Position numbers and translations under genes: made by a program. The notes under the pieces are model-generated. The model did not search any database. It was not told where the DNA came from and saw only the letters and a list, made by a program, of their open reading frames with translations. From Acidimicrobiaceae bacterium (GTDB lineage Bacteria > Actinomycetota > Acidimicrobiia > Acidimicrobiales > Aldehydirespiratoraceae), in contig JAPOUM010000022.1 of NCBI GenBank assembly GCA_026708645.1, forward strand, positions 107,436 to 171,435: DNA of 64,000 nt, read 5' to 3'. This document shows, piece after piece, positions 25,667 to 35,000 of this stretch (within the stretch, counting starts at the first letter, position 1; each line of letters opens with the position of its first letter).

Positions 25667-26698
25667 CTAGAAGGCGACTTTGAAGACGGCTGTTACTACT
25701 ATGTTGCCCAGCGCCAGAGGCACCAAGAACTTCCAGGCCAGGCGCTGGAGCTGATCCTCGCGGAAGCGCGGGAACGTGAAGCGGATCCAGAAGATCAAAA
25801 ACGACAGCAACACGACTTTGCCTATCAGCACCAGCGGGCCGATCACGTTGAAGAGGTTGTCGGTCGGGTCCAGACCGGGCACGTACCAGCCGCCCAAGAA
25901 CAGCACCGCGGCGATGGCGGAGAACACGCCCGCGGTGGCGAACTCGCCGATGAAGAACAGCAAGAACCTCAAGCCCGAGTATTCGGTCATGTAACCGGTG
26001 ACCAGCTCCGACTCGGCCACGGGCATGTCGAACGGAGTCTGGGTCAACTCGGCCTGCATCGCCACCATGAAGATCAGGAAACCCACGAACTGCGTGACGA
26101 TGAACGGGTTGCCGACGCCTCCCCAGCCGAATATCTCGCCGTTGGCCTGCACCAGCACGATCTCTTGCAGGTTCATGCTCTGAGCTTGGATCACGACCCC
26201 GACCACCGCCAGCAGCAGCGGCAGCTCATAGGCGATCAGCTGGCCTGTGGCCCGCAGCCCGCCGAGCAGCGAGTATTTCGAGGCCGAGCCCCAGCCGGCC
26301 ATGAGTATCCCGATCACCGAGATCGAGCCCACCGCCATCGCCAGATAGATGCCCAAGTCGTTGGAGATGAACCAGGCGTCAGGGCCGCCCGGCAGCACCA
26401 CCAGCAGCAGGAACGTCGAGGCCAGCACCACGAACGGCGCGGCTTTGAACACGAAACGGTCGGCGCGGCGCGGGACTATGTCCTCTTTCTGCAGGAACTT
26501 GCCGATCTCGGCCATCAGCTGCAGAGACCCGTAGGGCCCTGCCTCCATGGGGCCCAGCCGGCTCTGCATGAAGCTCACCATCTTGAAGAGGTGGACATAG
26601 ACCAGCGTCCCCGCCACCAGAAGCACGGCGCCCAGACCGGCAGCCACCCGAATGGAGGTGACCTGCCAGTAGGAAAGCTCAGACAGCACCCCGATCAT
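25667..26698 (-). CDS. nuoH: NADH-quinone oxidoreductase subunit H (operon 1)
   Basis: A 343-residue membrane subunit that helps form the quinone chamber. Conserved blocks are QSRLGPMEAGPYGSLQLMAE, FKAAPFVVLASTFLL, GWGSASKYSLLGGLRATGQL, TPFDMPVAESELVTGYMTEY and IRFTFPRFREDQLQRLAWKF. Length is close to the family norm and shorter than the operon 2 copy. A 96-base repeat-filled spacer separates it from nuoD. Confidence 0.95.
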   Translation of the reverse strand: MIGVLSELSYWQVTSIRVAAGLGAVLLVAGTLVYVHLFKMVSFMQSRLGPMEAGPYGSLQLMAEIGKFLQKEDIVPRRADRFVFKAAPFVVLASTFLLLVVLPGGPDAWFISNDLGIYLAMAVGSISVIGILMAGWGSASKYSLLGGLRATGQLIAYELPLLLAVVGVVIQAQSMNLQEIVLVQANGEIFGWGGVGNPFIVTQFVGFLIFMVAMQAELTQTPFDMPVAESELVTGYMTEYSGLRFLLFFIGEFATAGVFSAIAAVLFLGGWYVPGLDPTDNLFNVIGPLVLIGKVVLLSFLIFWIRFTFPRFREDQLQRLAWKFLVPLALGNIVVTAVFKVAF

Positions 26699-26800
26699 CG
26701 CGCTCCGATCATCGCAGCCCCGGTCATCTCAGCCCCGGTCATCTCTCCCCGGCCCCGGTCACCGCAGCCGCAGTCCTAAACATCCCAGACCCGGTCATCG
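26697..26800. repeat. Short tandem repeats in the nuoD-nuoH junction
   Basis: The 15-base phrase CAGCCCCGGTCATCT and close variants recur five or six times between the nuoD stop and the nuoH start. No conserved secondary structure or gene is recognisable. Confidence 0.82.
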
Positions 26801-27964
26801 GTCGATGTCTCCCAGAATGAAGTAGAGGCTGCCCAGTATGGTGATGATGTCGGGCACGTAGACCCCTTTGAGCAGCCACGGCGTGATCGATACGTTGGAG
26901 AACGACGCCGAGCGGATCTTCACACGGAACGGGAAAAGATCGCCTTTGGAGACGACGTAATAACCCATCATTCCCAGCGGGTTCTCGGTTTCTACGCAGG
27001 CTTCGCCGGGCGGCACCTTGATGATCACCGGCACTTTGGCCATGATCGGCCCGGCGGGGATCCCGTCGAGCAGCTGATCGACGATCTTGGTGGCCTCGCG
27101 GGTTTCTTGCAGGCGCACCCAGAAGCGGGCGAACGAGTCCCCGTCGGGGTGGGTCCACACTTTCCAGTCGACCTGGTCGTAGACCAGCCCGCAGGGGTTG
27201 TCGCGGCGCAGGTCCCAGTCCACTCCCGAAGCTCTGATGTTGGCCCCGGTCAGCCCGTAGGACAAGCCGACCTCGGCCGGGATCACGCCGATGCCTCTGG
27301 TGCGGGCCTGGAATATCTCGTTTCCTTCGACGAGCTCCTCGATCTGGTCGCAGAAGGAGCGGATCTTGCGCAGGGCTTGACGGGTCTCGTCGATCCAGCC
27401 GGCAGGGAGATCGTCCTTGAGGCCGCCGATGCGATCGAAGTTGGGATGGAAGCGCCCTCCTGTGACGGCCTCGATCTGGTTGAGCACGTGCTCGCGGTCG
27501 CGGAAGGCGAAGAACACCGGGGTGATGGCCCCCACCTGCACGGCCATGTCGCCGAGGAACAGGGTGATGTTGGCGATGCGACTCAGCTCGAAGAGGATCG
27601 TGCGTATCCATTGAGCCCGCGGCGGGGCTTCAACTTCCATGAGCTGCTCGGCGGCCAGTATGAAGGGCACCTCGTTGGCGAAGCTGCCGAGCCAGTCGAT
27701 GCGATTGATCAGCGTGGTGACCTGCGGGTAGGTCCGCACTTCGGCGAGCTTCTCGTAGCCGCGGTGCATGTAGCCCATGACCGGCTCGGCCGACACGACC
27801 TGCTCGCCGTCGAGTTTGGCGACGATGCGCAGGGTGCCGTGGGTGGCCGGATGCTGCGGGCCGATGTTGAGGGTCATCCCCTCGGTCTCGATCTCGAGGT
27901 TGACCCGGGCGTCCGCGGCCTGCGCGGCGATGTAGCTGAGCTGCTGGCGCTCGGTGACGGTCAC
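26795..27964 (-). CDS. nuoD: NADH-quinone oxidoreductase subunit D (operon 1)
   Basis: A 389-residue peripheral-arm subunit lining the quinone site. It contains MTLNIGPQHPATHGTLR, GYMHRGYEKLAE, LFELSRIANITLFLG and ENPLGMMGYY, with the conserved His and Tyr of the quinone pocket. An open frame extends to 28042, but the GTG at 27964 overlaps the nuoC stop as GTGA and removes an Arg-rich non-homologous leader, so it is chosen here. This subunit is the counterpart of the protein methylated by NDUFAF7 in mitochondria. Confidence 0.93.
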   Translation of the reverse strand: MTVTERQQLSYIAAQAADARVNLEIETEGMTLNIGPQHPATHGTLRIVAKLDGEQVVSAEPVMGYMHRGYEKLAEVRTYPQVTTLINRIDWLGSFANEVPFILAAEQLMEVEAPPRAQWIRTILFELSRIANITLFLGDMAVQVGAITPVFFAFRDREHVLNQIEAVTGGRFHPNFDRIGGLKDDLPAGWIDETRQALRKIRSFCDQIEELVEGNEIFQARTRGIGVIPAEVGLSYGLTGANIRASGVDWDLRRDNPCGLVYDQVDWKVWTHPDGDSFARFWVRLQETREATKIVDQLLDGIPAGPIMAKVPVIIKVPPGEACVETENPLGMMGYYVVSKGDLFPFRVKIRSASFSNVSITPWLLKGVYVPDIITILGSLYFILGDIDR

Positions 27965-28665
27965 GACGAGGCACCGCCTTGGTCGGGTCTGTCGGGTTCG
28001 TCGGGTTCGGGCAGCACTTCGACGTCCACGAGGCCCGGCCAAGGCTTCACCCGACGCGCCAGCAACGGATAGTCCTTGCGCAGCGGATGGCCCTCGAACT
28101 CGCCGGGCAGATAGAGGTGCCGTAGTCCGGGGTGGCCTCGGAAGTCGATGCCGAACATCTCCCAGGCTTCGCGTTCGTGCCAGTCCGCGCCGCTGTAGAC
28201 CGGCACCCAGCTGGCCGCGCTGAGATCGTCGTCGGGCAGGTCGGTCTTGGCGATGACGCTGCGGCCCGTGGCCGGATCGTTGACCCTCGCCAGCAGCTGG
28301 AAGCGGCTGTCGCCTCCGGCGGCGCCCGTGGCGATCTCGGCAGGCCCCGCAGGCTCGGGCGGGCTCAACGCGTTGTCCACTGCGCTGTCCATCTCGCGCC
28401 CGAAAGGCGAGGGCAGCCAGTCGATCGCCGACAAGAAATTGAAGAACTTGAAGCCCTCGTCATCGCGCAGACGCCCGGCCAAGTCGGCCCAACCGTCGCG
28501 TCGCACCCGGATCCAGTGCGTGGCGCGCCGGGTGCAGGACTCGACGAGGGCGTCGCCCAAGGCGGCGCGCAGGCGATCGGCCAACGCTTCGGCCGCTTCG
28601 TCGGCCGCGGCTTCGTCGCTTGCAGGGGCGTCCGCTGCGAGGGTGTCGGTGTCAGGCGACGACAA
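27961..28665 (-). CDS. nuoC: NADH-quinone oxidoreductase subunit C (operon 1)
   Basis: A 234-residue peripheral subunit (30-kDa family). The signature [20 protein letters not shown] with HPLRKDYP near the C-terminus identifies it. An Ala/Asp-rich N-terminal stretch of about 30 residues precedes the domain. The start overlaps nuoB by 14 bases and the stop overlaps nuoD by four, consistent with tight coupling. Confidence 0.94.
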   Translation of the reverse strand: MSSPDTDTLAADAPASDEAAADEAAEALADRLRAALGDALVESCTRRATHWIRVRRDGWADLAGRLRDDEGFKFFNFLSAIDWLPSPFGREMDSAVDNALSPPEPAGPAEIATGAAGGDSRFQLLARVNDPATGRSVIAKTDLPDDDLSAASWVPVYSGADWHEREAWEMFGIDFRGHPGLRHLYLPGEFEGHPLRKDYPLLARRVKPWPGLVDVEVLPEPDEPDRPDQGGASS

Positions 28666-29152
28666 TCGGCTCGCCCTTCCAACGCTGGCCCATGTCTTCG
28701 TTCTGGATGCGCTCCTGCAGCATGACGATCCCCTCCAGCAGCGCCTCGGGCCGCGGCGGGCAGCCGGGCACGTAGACGTCCACCGGCACTATCTGGTCGA
28801 CTCCTTTGGTGACCGAATAGCTGTCCCAGTAAGGGCCGCCGCAGTTGGCGCACGACCCCATGGAGATCACGTACTTCGGGTCGGGCATCTGCTCGTAGAG
28901 GCGCCGCACCGACGGGGCCATCTTGTCGGTGACGGTGCCGGAGATCACCACCAGGTCGGCCTGGCGCGGGCTGGCGGGCAGAGGGATCACGCCTAGGCGC
29001 ATCACGTCGTAGCGAGGCGACCCGAAAGCGGCGCCCATCTCGATGGCGCAGCAGGCCAGACCCCACTGGTAGACCCACAGCGAGTATTTGCGGCTCATGT
29101 TGAGCAGGGTCGAAAGCGGCTTGGGGACCTTGCCCGACTCGACTAGGCCCAC
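28652..29152 (-). CDS. nuoB: NADH-quinone oxidoreductase subunit B (operon 1)
   Basis: A 166-residue subunit holding terminal iron-sulfur cluster N2. All four ligands are visible: the adjacent cysteines in GLACCAIEM, then GSCANCGG, and [11 protein letters not shown]. The GTG start at 29152 reads [14 protein letters not shown]. It is complete and normal in length. A 49-base spacer with two 21-bp repeats separates it from nuoA. Confidence 0.95.
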   Translation of the reverse strand: MGLVESGKVPKPLSTLLNMSRKYSLWVYQWGLACCAIEMGAAFGSPRYDVMRLGVIPLPASPRQADLVVISGTVTDKMAPSVRRLYEQMPDPKYVISMGSCANCGGPYWDSYSVTKGVDQIVPVDVYVPGCPPRPEALLEGIVMLQERIQNEDMGQRWKGEPIVVA

Positions 29153-29153
29153 G

Positions 29154-29195
29154 TTCGTCGTCCCGGAAGAATTGTTCGCCGTCCCGGAAGGGTTC
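29154..29195. repeat. Two 21-bp direct repeats in the nuoA-nuoB junction
   Basis: TTCGTCGTCCCGGAAGAATTG and TTCGCCGTCCCGGAAGGGTTC lie head to tail, filling almost all of the gap between nuoA and nuoB. Confidence 0.88.
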
Positions 29196-29201
29196 TAGCA
29201 G

Positions 29202-29567
29202 TCATACCCATCTCAGCATCCGCTTGCGCCAGGCGTAGAGCAGCCCGAGGAGCAGTATGAAGATGAAGATGGCCATCTCGACGAGGCCGAACAGCCCGTA
29301 ATCCTCCAGGCGGGCGGCCCACGGGAAGATGAAGACCGCTTCCACGTCGAACAGCACGAACAGCAGCGCGAACACGTAGTAGCGGATGTTGGCCTGCGAC
29401 CACATGTCTCCTACGGGATCGACGCCGGACTCGTAGTTCTCGACCTTGGCCGGGGTGGGACGTGAAGGCCGGAGGATGCGGCCCACCCCCAGCAGCGCAG
29501 CGACGAGACCGACGCCGACAGCGCCGAAGATGCCGACTGTCAGATATGTGCGAAGGAACTCCGACAC
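29202..29567 (-). CDS. nuoA: NADH-quinone oxidoreductase subunit A (operon 1)
   Basis: A 121-residue, three-helix membrane subunit. Family blocks are NYESGVDPVGDMWSQANIRY and YVFALLFVLFDVEAVFIFPW, which hold the charged residues of the quinone-coupling loop. It opens with GTG at 29567 and is the first nuo gene of the 11-gene operon. The STAS gene ends 43 bases upstream on the same strand, so it may share the transcript. Confidence 0.95.
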   Translation of the reverse strand: MSEFLRTYLTVGIFGAVGVGLVAALLGVGRILRPSRPTPAKVENYESGVDPVGDMWSQANIRYYVFALLFVLFDVEAVFIFPWAARLEDYGLFGLVEMAIFIFILLLGLLYAWRKRMLRWV

Positions 29568-29610
29568 GGGCCGCGAGCCTAGCGGCGGCGCAAGCTTCGA
29601 CTATGCGGTT

Positions 29611-29949
29611 CTAGCTGCCGACCCCGGCCAGCGCCTCGGCGCGGGAGCCGTGGACCGGGATGATCTTGTCGAAGCCGCTGATCTCGAAGATCTCCCGGAT
29701 CGAGTCCGACAACGAGCAGACGGCCATCTTGGCGTTCTGCTTCTGGAGCATCTTGGCGACCAGCAGCACCACTCGAAGACCGGCGCTGCTGATGTACGAG
29801 ATACCTTCGAAGTCAAGCACCATTCCTGTGTCTTCAGGACTGACGGCAGCCTCGAGCGCTTCATGGAACTCAAGAGCATTGGCACCATCGACGCGGCCCT
29901 CCGCCACGGCGATCAACGCTCCGCTCTGCCTCTCTGTGCTGATGTTCAA
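29611..29949 (-). CDS. STAS-domain protein, anti-sigma factor antagonist type
   Basis: A 112-residue single-domain STAS protein. Partner-switching proteins of this type bind anti-sigma kinases and are regulated by serine phosphorylation. The block MVLDFEGISYISSAGLRVVL has the conserved Ser in the SSAG turn, and SDSIREIFEISGFDKIIPVH is the usual C-terminal part. The open frame continues far upstream, but the true start is TTG at 29949 (MNISTERQSG), with AAGGAG seven bases before it. No cognate kinase or sigma gene is in the window. It lies just upstream of nuoA and could be co-transcribed with it. Confidence 0.88.
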   Translation of the reverse strand: MNISTERQSGALIAVAEGRVDGANALEFHEALEAAVSPEDTGMVLDFEGISYISSAGLRVVLLVAKMLQKQNAKMAVCSLSDSIREIFEISGFDKIIPVHGSRAEALAGVGS

Positions 29950-30108
29950 TGGACCGCTCCTTGGTATCGCGAACCAGCTTCGCCAGACTATACCCGCTGC
30001 ACGACAAGACTTGTGTGCGGGGGCGGGCGCCGCCAGACGCCTGGCAGTCGCCTGGCAGGCAAACCCCGCCACAGGCCCCCAGCGCCGGGCGGGCTTATCA
30101 TTGCTGGG

Positions 30109-30939
30109 GTGGCACTCGTTTTTGCTGGTGTGTGCAGCCACGCCCCCGGCATTGTGGGGCGAGCCGATCTGGCCGACCCGCGAGTCAAGGCGGAGGTTCA
30201 CGGCGCCTACGCCGACATGTCGCGGGCGCTTGCCGCAACCCGCCCCGATGCGCTGGTGGTGATCGCCGCAGAGCATTTCGCCAACTTCTTCATGGACAAC
30301 ATGCCCAGCTTCGCCGTCGGCATGGCCGACTACTACCACGGGCCGATCGAGGATCCCGAATGGCTGGGCATCGAGCGCTTCACCGTCCCCGGCAGCCGCG
30401 ACCTGTCGCTGCGAATCATCGACGAGATTACGGCGACCTCCGATGTGGCCTACGCCGAGGAGTGGCGCCTCGATCACGGCATAGCGGTGCCGCTGCATCT
30501 GCTGACCCCCGACTACGACCTGCCGCTGGTACCGATGAACATCAACTGCCAGGGGCCGCCGCTGGCGCCCTATGAGCGGGTCTGGGCTTTCGGCGAAGCC
30601 GTCGGACGGGCCGCCGACAGCGTGCCAGAGCGGATCGCGGTGCTCGGAACCGGAGGAATCTCGCACTGGCCGGCAACGCCCGACTCGGGCAAGATCAACG
30701 AAGCCTGGGACCGTGACTTCCTCGACCGATGGTGCCGCAACGACCGTCAAGCGCTGGTCGGCTACGACGACTTGTCCGTTTACGCCGAGGCCGGTCAGGG
30801 CGGTTTCGAGATCCGAACCTTCATCGCCGTGAGCGCGGCGGCGTCGCCAGCGCCGGGCAAGGTGCATTTCTACCGTCCGGCGCCGATCTTCGCGGTGGGA
30901 TGCACCACCGCCAGCTACGACCTCTCCGCAGTCGCCTGA
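30109..30939 (+). CDS. LigB-type class III extradiol ring-cleavage dioxygenase
   Basis: A 276-residue non-heme iron dioxygenase catalytic subunit of the LigB family, which opens catechol-like rings next to the hydroxyl pair. Candidate iron and acid-base residues are His11 in GVCSHAPGI and His56 in AAEHFANFF, with a later DHGIAVPLHLL segment and GTGGISHWP. The GTG at 30109 is chosen because homology begins there; the longer open frame upstream is not family-like. The substrate is unknown. The 3' end overlaps the convergent LigA-like gene by 25 bases. Confidence 0.87.
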   Translation: MALVFAGVCSHAPGIVGRADLADPRVKAEVHGAYADMSRALAATRPDALVVIAAEHFANFFMDNMPSFAVGMADYYHGPIEDPEWLGIERFTVPGSRDLSLRIIDEITATSDVAYAEEWRLDHGIAVPLHLLTPDYDLPLVPMNINCQGPPLAPYERVWAFGEAVGRAADSVPERIAVLGTGGISHWPATPDSGKINEAWDRDFLDRWCRNDRQALVGYDDLSVYAEAGQGGFEIRTFIAVSAAASPAPGKVHFYRPAPIFAVGCTTASYDLSAVA

Positions 30940-31265
30940 CCGACAGACTCGGCGCCGACCCCCTCATAACCGACCATGGCGTAGACACCGGCGCGCACCG
31001 GTCCGTGCGCGGCGACGCCGTCACGCATCCGCTGGAGGTAGTCGGCCCACGGGACCTGGTGCAAAGCGGCGAAGTGCATCAGGATCTGGCCGTTGACCCC
31101 CAGCACGTACAGCAGGCCGATGTCCGGCTCGACGAGCGCCTCGACTTCGGCCTCGTCAAGATCGTACGGCTCGAGCACGCCACGCCGGTCAGCGAGGTAA
31201 GCCTCTTGGAGACCCGGGTCGCGGTTGAGTTCGTAGAGGAATTTCTGCACGTAGTACAAACTCAT
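30915..31265 (-). CDS. LigA-like small subunit of extradiol dioxygenase
   Basis: A 116-residue helical protein of the LigA family, the small subunit that caps the active site of LigAB-type dioxygenases. It shows YYVQKFLYELNRDPGLQEAY, then YDLDEAEVEALVEPDIGLLY, LGVNGQILMHFAAL and ADYLQRM, all LigA-like. The ATG at 31265 follows GGAGGG, so the upstream 13 codons of the open frame are excluded. It is encoded opposite its presumed partner, tail to tail, rather than in an operon or a fusion. Confidence 0.83.
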   Translation of the reverse strand: MSLYYVQKFLYELNRDPGLQEAYLADRRGVLEPYDLDEAEVEALVEPDIGLLYVLGVNGQILMHFAALHQVPWADYLQRMRDGVAAHGPVRAGVYAMVGYEGVGAESVGQATAERS

Positions 31266-31298
31266 ATCGGCCCTCCAGGATAAATCCCGCTGCAGGAG

Positions 31299-31327
31299 TT
31301 GCATCTCCTCTGTTACCCATCTATAGT
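31299..31327 (+). promoter_or_regulatory. Promoter of the 22-residue-repeat membrane protein, probably leaderless
   Basis: TTGCAT at 31299-31304 and TATAGT at 31322-31327 are separated by exactly 17 bases. The expected transcription start at about 31334-31335 coincides with the ATG at 31335, so the mRNA is probably leaderless. The 69-base divergent spacer also holds the ribosome-binding site of the LigA-like gene. Confidence 0.6.
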
Positions 31328-31334
31328 GTATTTC

Positions 31335-31916
31335 ATGATGATTGCACTTATATCCGTTCTGGGCTCAGGCTTGTTCGGGATCCTCACGGTGCTGATTCAC
31401 TACCTGCTCACTCAGAACTCCCAACGGGCCGAGGAGCACAAGGTCGCTCTGGCAGCCATCGCCAAAGCAACGGTCGAGCTGACCACCCACACAGAATCCC
31501 TGCACCAAGAAGCCATGGCCGCGATCACCAAAACGGCGGTCGAGTTGACCACCCACACCGGATCCCTGCATCACGAAGCCATGGCAGCCATCGCGCATCA
31601 GGGCGAGCGAACCACCGCAATGCACCAAGATTTCATGACAGCAATCACCAAAACGGCGGTCGAGTTGACTACCCACACAGAATCTCTGCACCGCGAAGCC
31701 ATGGCGACCATCGCCAAGACCGCAGTCGACCTGACCATCCACACAGAATCTTTGCACCGCGAAGCCATGGCCGCCATCGCCAAGACAGAGGTCGACCTGA
31801 CCACTCATACCGGATCCCTGCACCGCGAAGCCCTGGCAGCGATCGCGCGTCAGGGCGAGCGCACCGCTGCGCTTGAAGCTGCTACAGGTTTGCGTGACGC
31901 TGTTCCGGCTCGGTAG
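31335..31916 (+). CDS. Membrane-anchored 22-residue-repeat helical protein
   Basis: A 193-residue protein with one N-terminal hydrophobic segment (IALISVLGSGLFGILTVLI) followed by six or seven repeats of about 22 residues. A typical unit is TKTAVELTTHTESLHREAMA. Two shorter 18-residue variants contain QGERT. A 22-residue period equals two 11-residue turns, which favours an amphipathic or right-handed coiled-coil rod. No catalytic motif is present and I do not recognise a family. The ATG at 31335 is preferred over an upstream TTG because the promoter ends there. It may tether or space something at the membrane. Confidence 0.72.
   Translation: MMIALISVLGSGLFGILTVLIHYLLTQNSQRAEEHKVALAAIAKATVELTTHTESLHQEAMAAITKTAVELTTHTGSLHHEAMAAIAHQGERTTAMHQDFMTAITKTAVELTTHTESLHREAMATIAKTAVDLTIHTESLHREAMAAIAKTEVDLTTHTGSLHREALAAIARQGERTAALEAATGLRDAVPAR
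31445..31870. repeat. 66-bp tandem repeats within the helical-repeat gene
   Basis: About five full 66-base units plus 54-base variants share phrases such as CACACAGAATC and GAAGCCATGGC. The DNA similarity is high between adjacent units, suggesting recent expansion. All lengths are multiples of three. Confidence 0.88.
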
Positions 31917-32073
31917 CGAGCGGTCCAGGGGCTGCAGCAAGCAACTCGGCATCTGAGTTTCGGCTCGATAGCGAGCGACCGGTTCTGCATCTGACTCGGG
32001 TTCAGGTGCTGGTGAGCTGCTTGAAGCGATCAGCGGCATCGCGTTCGGGGCCGGGCATGGCCGGCGGTTGCTG

Positions 32074-35000
32074 CTAGCCGGATTCTCGTGTGAGGCCAGC
32101 GGCTCGGATCATCATGCTGGCAGCCTCTTGGCGGGTGATCGGCTGATCCGGGCAGAAACGCAGCGGTTCGCTGCTGCACCCGTTGGTGATCCCGACCGCG
32201 AAGAGCGCATCGATGGCCGCAGCGTGCGGGCTGTCAGCGGTGTCGCCGAACCCCGACGGGGCCGCGTCGGGCAAGTCGTAGGCGACAGCGATCAGCCGGG
32301 CCGCTTGAGCGCGGGTCAACACATCACCGACACAAGAGTCGCCGTCTGCTTCTTCGCCGACGCAAGGCGCGACGACGCCCAACTCGACAAGACGCTCCCA
32401 ATACGGCGCCCACCACTCACCGTCAGACTCGCCGTCGTCTGCTTCTTCGCCGTCGGGTCCCAGATCGCCGGAAGCTTGTTCGTCGACTGGTTCGCTGCCG
32501 TCTGAACTGTCTGCGGGTTCTGCCTCGCTGCCGGAGTCAGGGTCAGGGTCGGAGCCGAGTTCTGTGTCGCTGCCGGGGTCTGCGGTGTCTTGGATTCGGC
32601 GCACCAGCACTACTGCGAACTCCCAGGTCGTCATGGCGCCACGCGGGCACAAACGACCGTCACCGCAGCCGATCCCTTCGAAAGTGCCGGTGTCGGCCAG
32701 CACGTTGAGAGACTCAAGATGCACAGGCGTCGCCGTGTCGAGATCCTCGAACACCGGCACAGACGAGAACTCCGGCTCGGACTCAGGATCCTGCTCAGCC
32801 TCAGGCTCCGGCTCGGGTTCCGGTTCAGGCGGCGGAGGAGGAGACGGCGGCGGAGACGACGGTGGCGAAGGTCGAGGCGACGGTGGTTGTGAGGGCGGTG
32901 TTGGTGGTGGCGGTGTGGTGCCAGCGTCGGTGATGGTGACACCGGCGCTGCTAGGAGTGCCGGCTCTGTAACCGTCGGGCAGCGCGCCGAGACCCACGCT
33001 GAGCGTCTCAGCGCCTTCTGCGGCGCCGTCTGAGACCGCTGTGAGCGTGACCACGTCCCACAACGAGCCGATGCTGACAGTCACACTCGACGCCGAGAGA
33101 CTGTAATCCGCATCAGACGCGGTGCCGTTGGTTGCCGTGAGCGGGATCGTCACATTCGCGGGCGCCGCCGCCGCCAAAGTGACAGTCACTGTGAGGGTTC
33201 TGCCCTCGGTGACGCTGCCGTTGTTGCTGACATCGATGGTGACGGCCGTGTCCGTGGTCACAGGCGGATCGACAACCACAGGCGGGTCATCGTTGTCAAC
33301 AATAGTGATGCTTACGCTGGAGGAGGCGCCGGTGGTGTAGCCGTCGGGCAGCGTCCCGAGCTGCACGCTGAGCGTCTCAGAAGGCTCATCGAGGTCGTCG
33401 TCGACAGCAGTCAGCGTGACACTGCCCGACGACGCGCCACTGCCGACAGTGACGCCCGCGGGCAGGCTGTAATCCGCCGCAGACGCGGTGCCGTTGGTCG
33501 CGGTGAGAGGGATCGTCACACTCGCAGGCGCCGCCGACGCCAGCGTGACCGTCAACGTCAGAGTGCCGCCCTCAGTCACCGAACCGTTGCTGCTGACAGC
33601 CAGCGTGACAGCCACATCGGTTGGTGTCGCGGTGTCGTCGTCGGTGATCGCCACCTCGAACGTGTTGTCTGTGGTGACAGGATCACCGTCGTCGCTGGCA
33701 GCCGCGCCGCCCGCCACAGTGGTGCCCAAAGTCGTGTCCGCCAGATCACCCAACACTGCGGTCAAAGTCTCAGACACGCCTTCATCAGCGCTGTCATCGG
33801 TCGCGGTCAACACCAACGTCGCCGTCCGCGCGCCGACGCCCTCAAACCGCACCGTCGGCGTCAACGTCGCTGCGCCCGTCAGCGTCACGCCAGTGTTCAA
33901 ACCTACGCCGGTCTTCAACGCCAAAGCGAAATCAGCGGCCGCGATGCCCGAGCCGGAGAACACCAACGGGACGTCCACCAGCTCGGCGGCAGCCAGCACC
34001 CGGCCCAGCGTCACCGTGAACTCAGCCGAACGATCCCCCACAGAAGCCGTAGCATCCTCAACGATCGTGCCGCTGTCGCTGCGTGACAACGTCACGCTGG
34101 TGGGGTCATCATCAGTGACAGCCACCGTCACACTGGCGATCGTCGCTGCCTGATAATCAGCATCCGACGACGCAGACGTGTGCGTGACCGTCACGCTGCG
34201 CAGGCCGCCGGGATTGTCGATGCCGTCGTTCACGCCGGTCACGGTCACTGTCTGCGCAATATTCCACGCTGTCACGCCCGACGCAGTGAAGGTCAGCGTC
34301 TCAGACGCAGACCCGACCGTGTCCTGATCCGAGCCGTCCACCAGCACCACGCCCGGCGCGCCAGACGCCACTGTGACCGTCACGCTCGCCGTCGGCCGCG
34401 AATCCAGCACCACCGAATAGGTCGCAGCGCCGGAGTTCTCCGAAACAGTGCGAGCCGTCCGCGAAACCGTCACACCCGCAGTGTCATCATCGGTGATCGT
34501 GACCGCGGCACTAGCGGGGCTGCCAGTCGTGTACCCCGACGGCAACGTCGCGAGCTGCACGCTGAACGTCTCAGAAGACTCATCTGTGCTGTCGTCGGTG
34601 GCGGTGAGCATGACAGTGCCCGAGGACGCGCCGCTGCCGATGGTGACACTCAGAGCTGAGAGACTGTAATCCTCACTGCTAGCGGTGCCGTTGGTTGTGG
34701 TGAGCGGGATGGTCACACCCCCAGACGGCGCCGCGGTTGCGAGCATGACGGTGACCGTCAGAGAGCCGCCCTCAGTGACAGAGCCGCTGTCGCTGACAGC
34801 CAGCGTGACGGCCACATCAGTCGGTGTCGCGGGCGGGTCGTCGATGCGCAACACCCCGGCGGTGTCGCTGCTTGAAGTGCCGCCGCCGAGACCCGACGCG
34901 GTCAATGTTGCGAGCCCGATGTCGACGATCTCACCACCGGTCTCGACGGTGATGTCGGCCACAGCGGTCAACGTGAAGGTCACGCTCGCCGCGGACGGGC

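Noticed and set aside
18600..27900. Long plus-strand open frames opposite the nuo genes of operon 1
   Set aside because: They are Arg/His/Gln/Gly-rich reverse-strand shadows of GC-rich genes whose minus-strand products are unmistakable complex I subunits.
29446..30108. N-terminal extension of the LigB gene and a long minus-strand frame 29611-30867
   Set aside because: Both are extensions through unrelated sequence; the LigB homology starts at 30109 and the STAS homology at 29949 behind a good ribosome-binding site.
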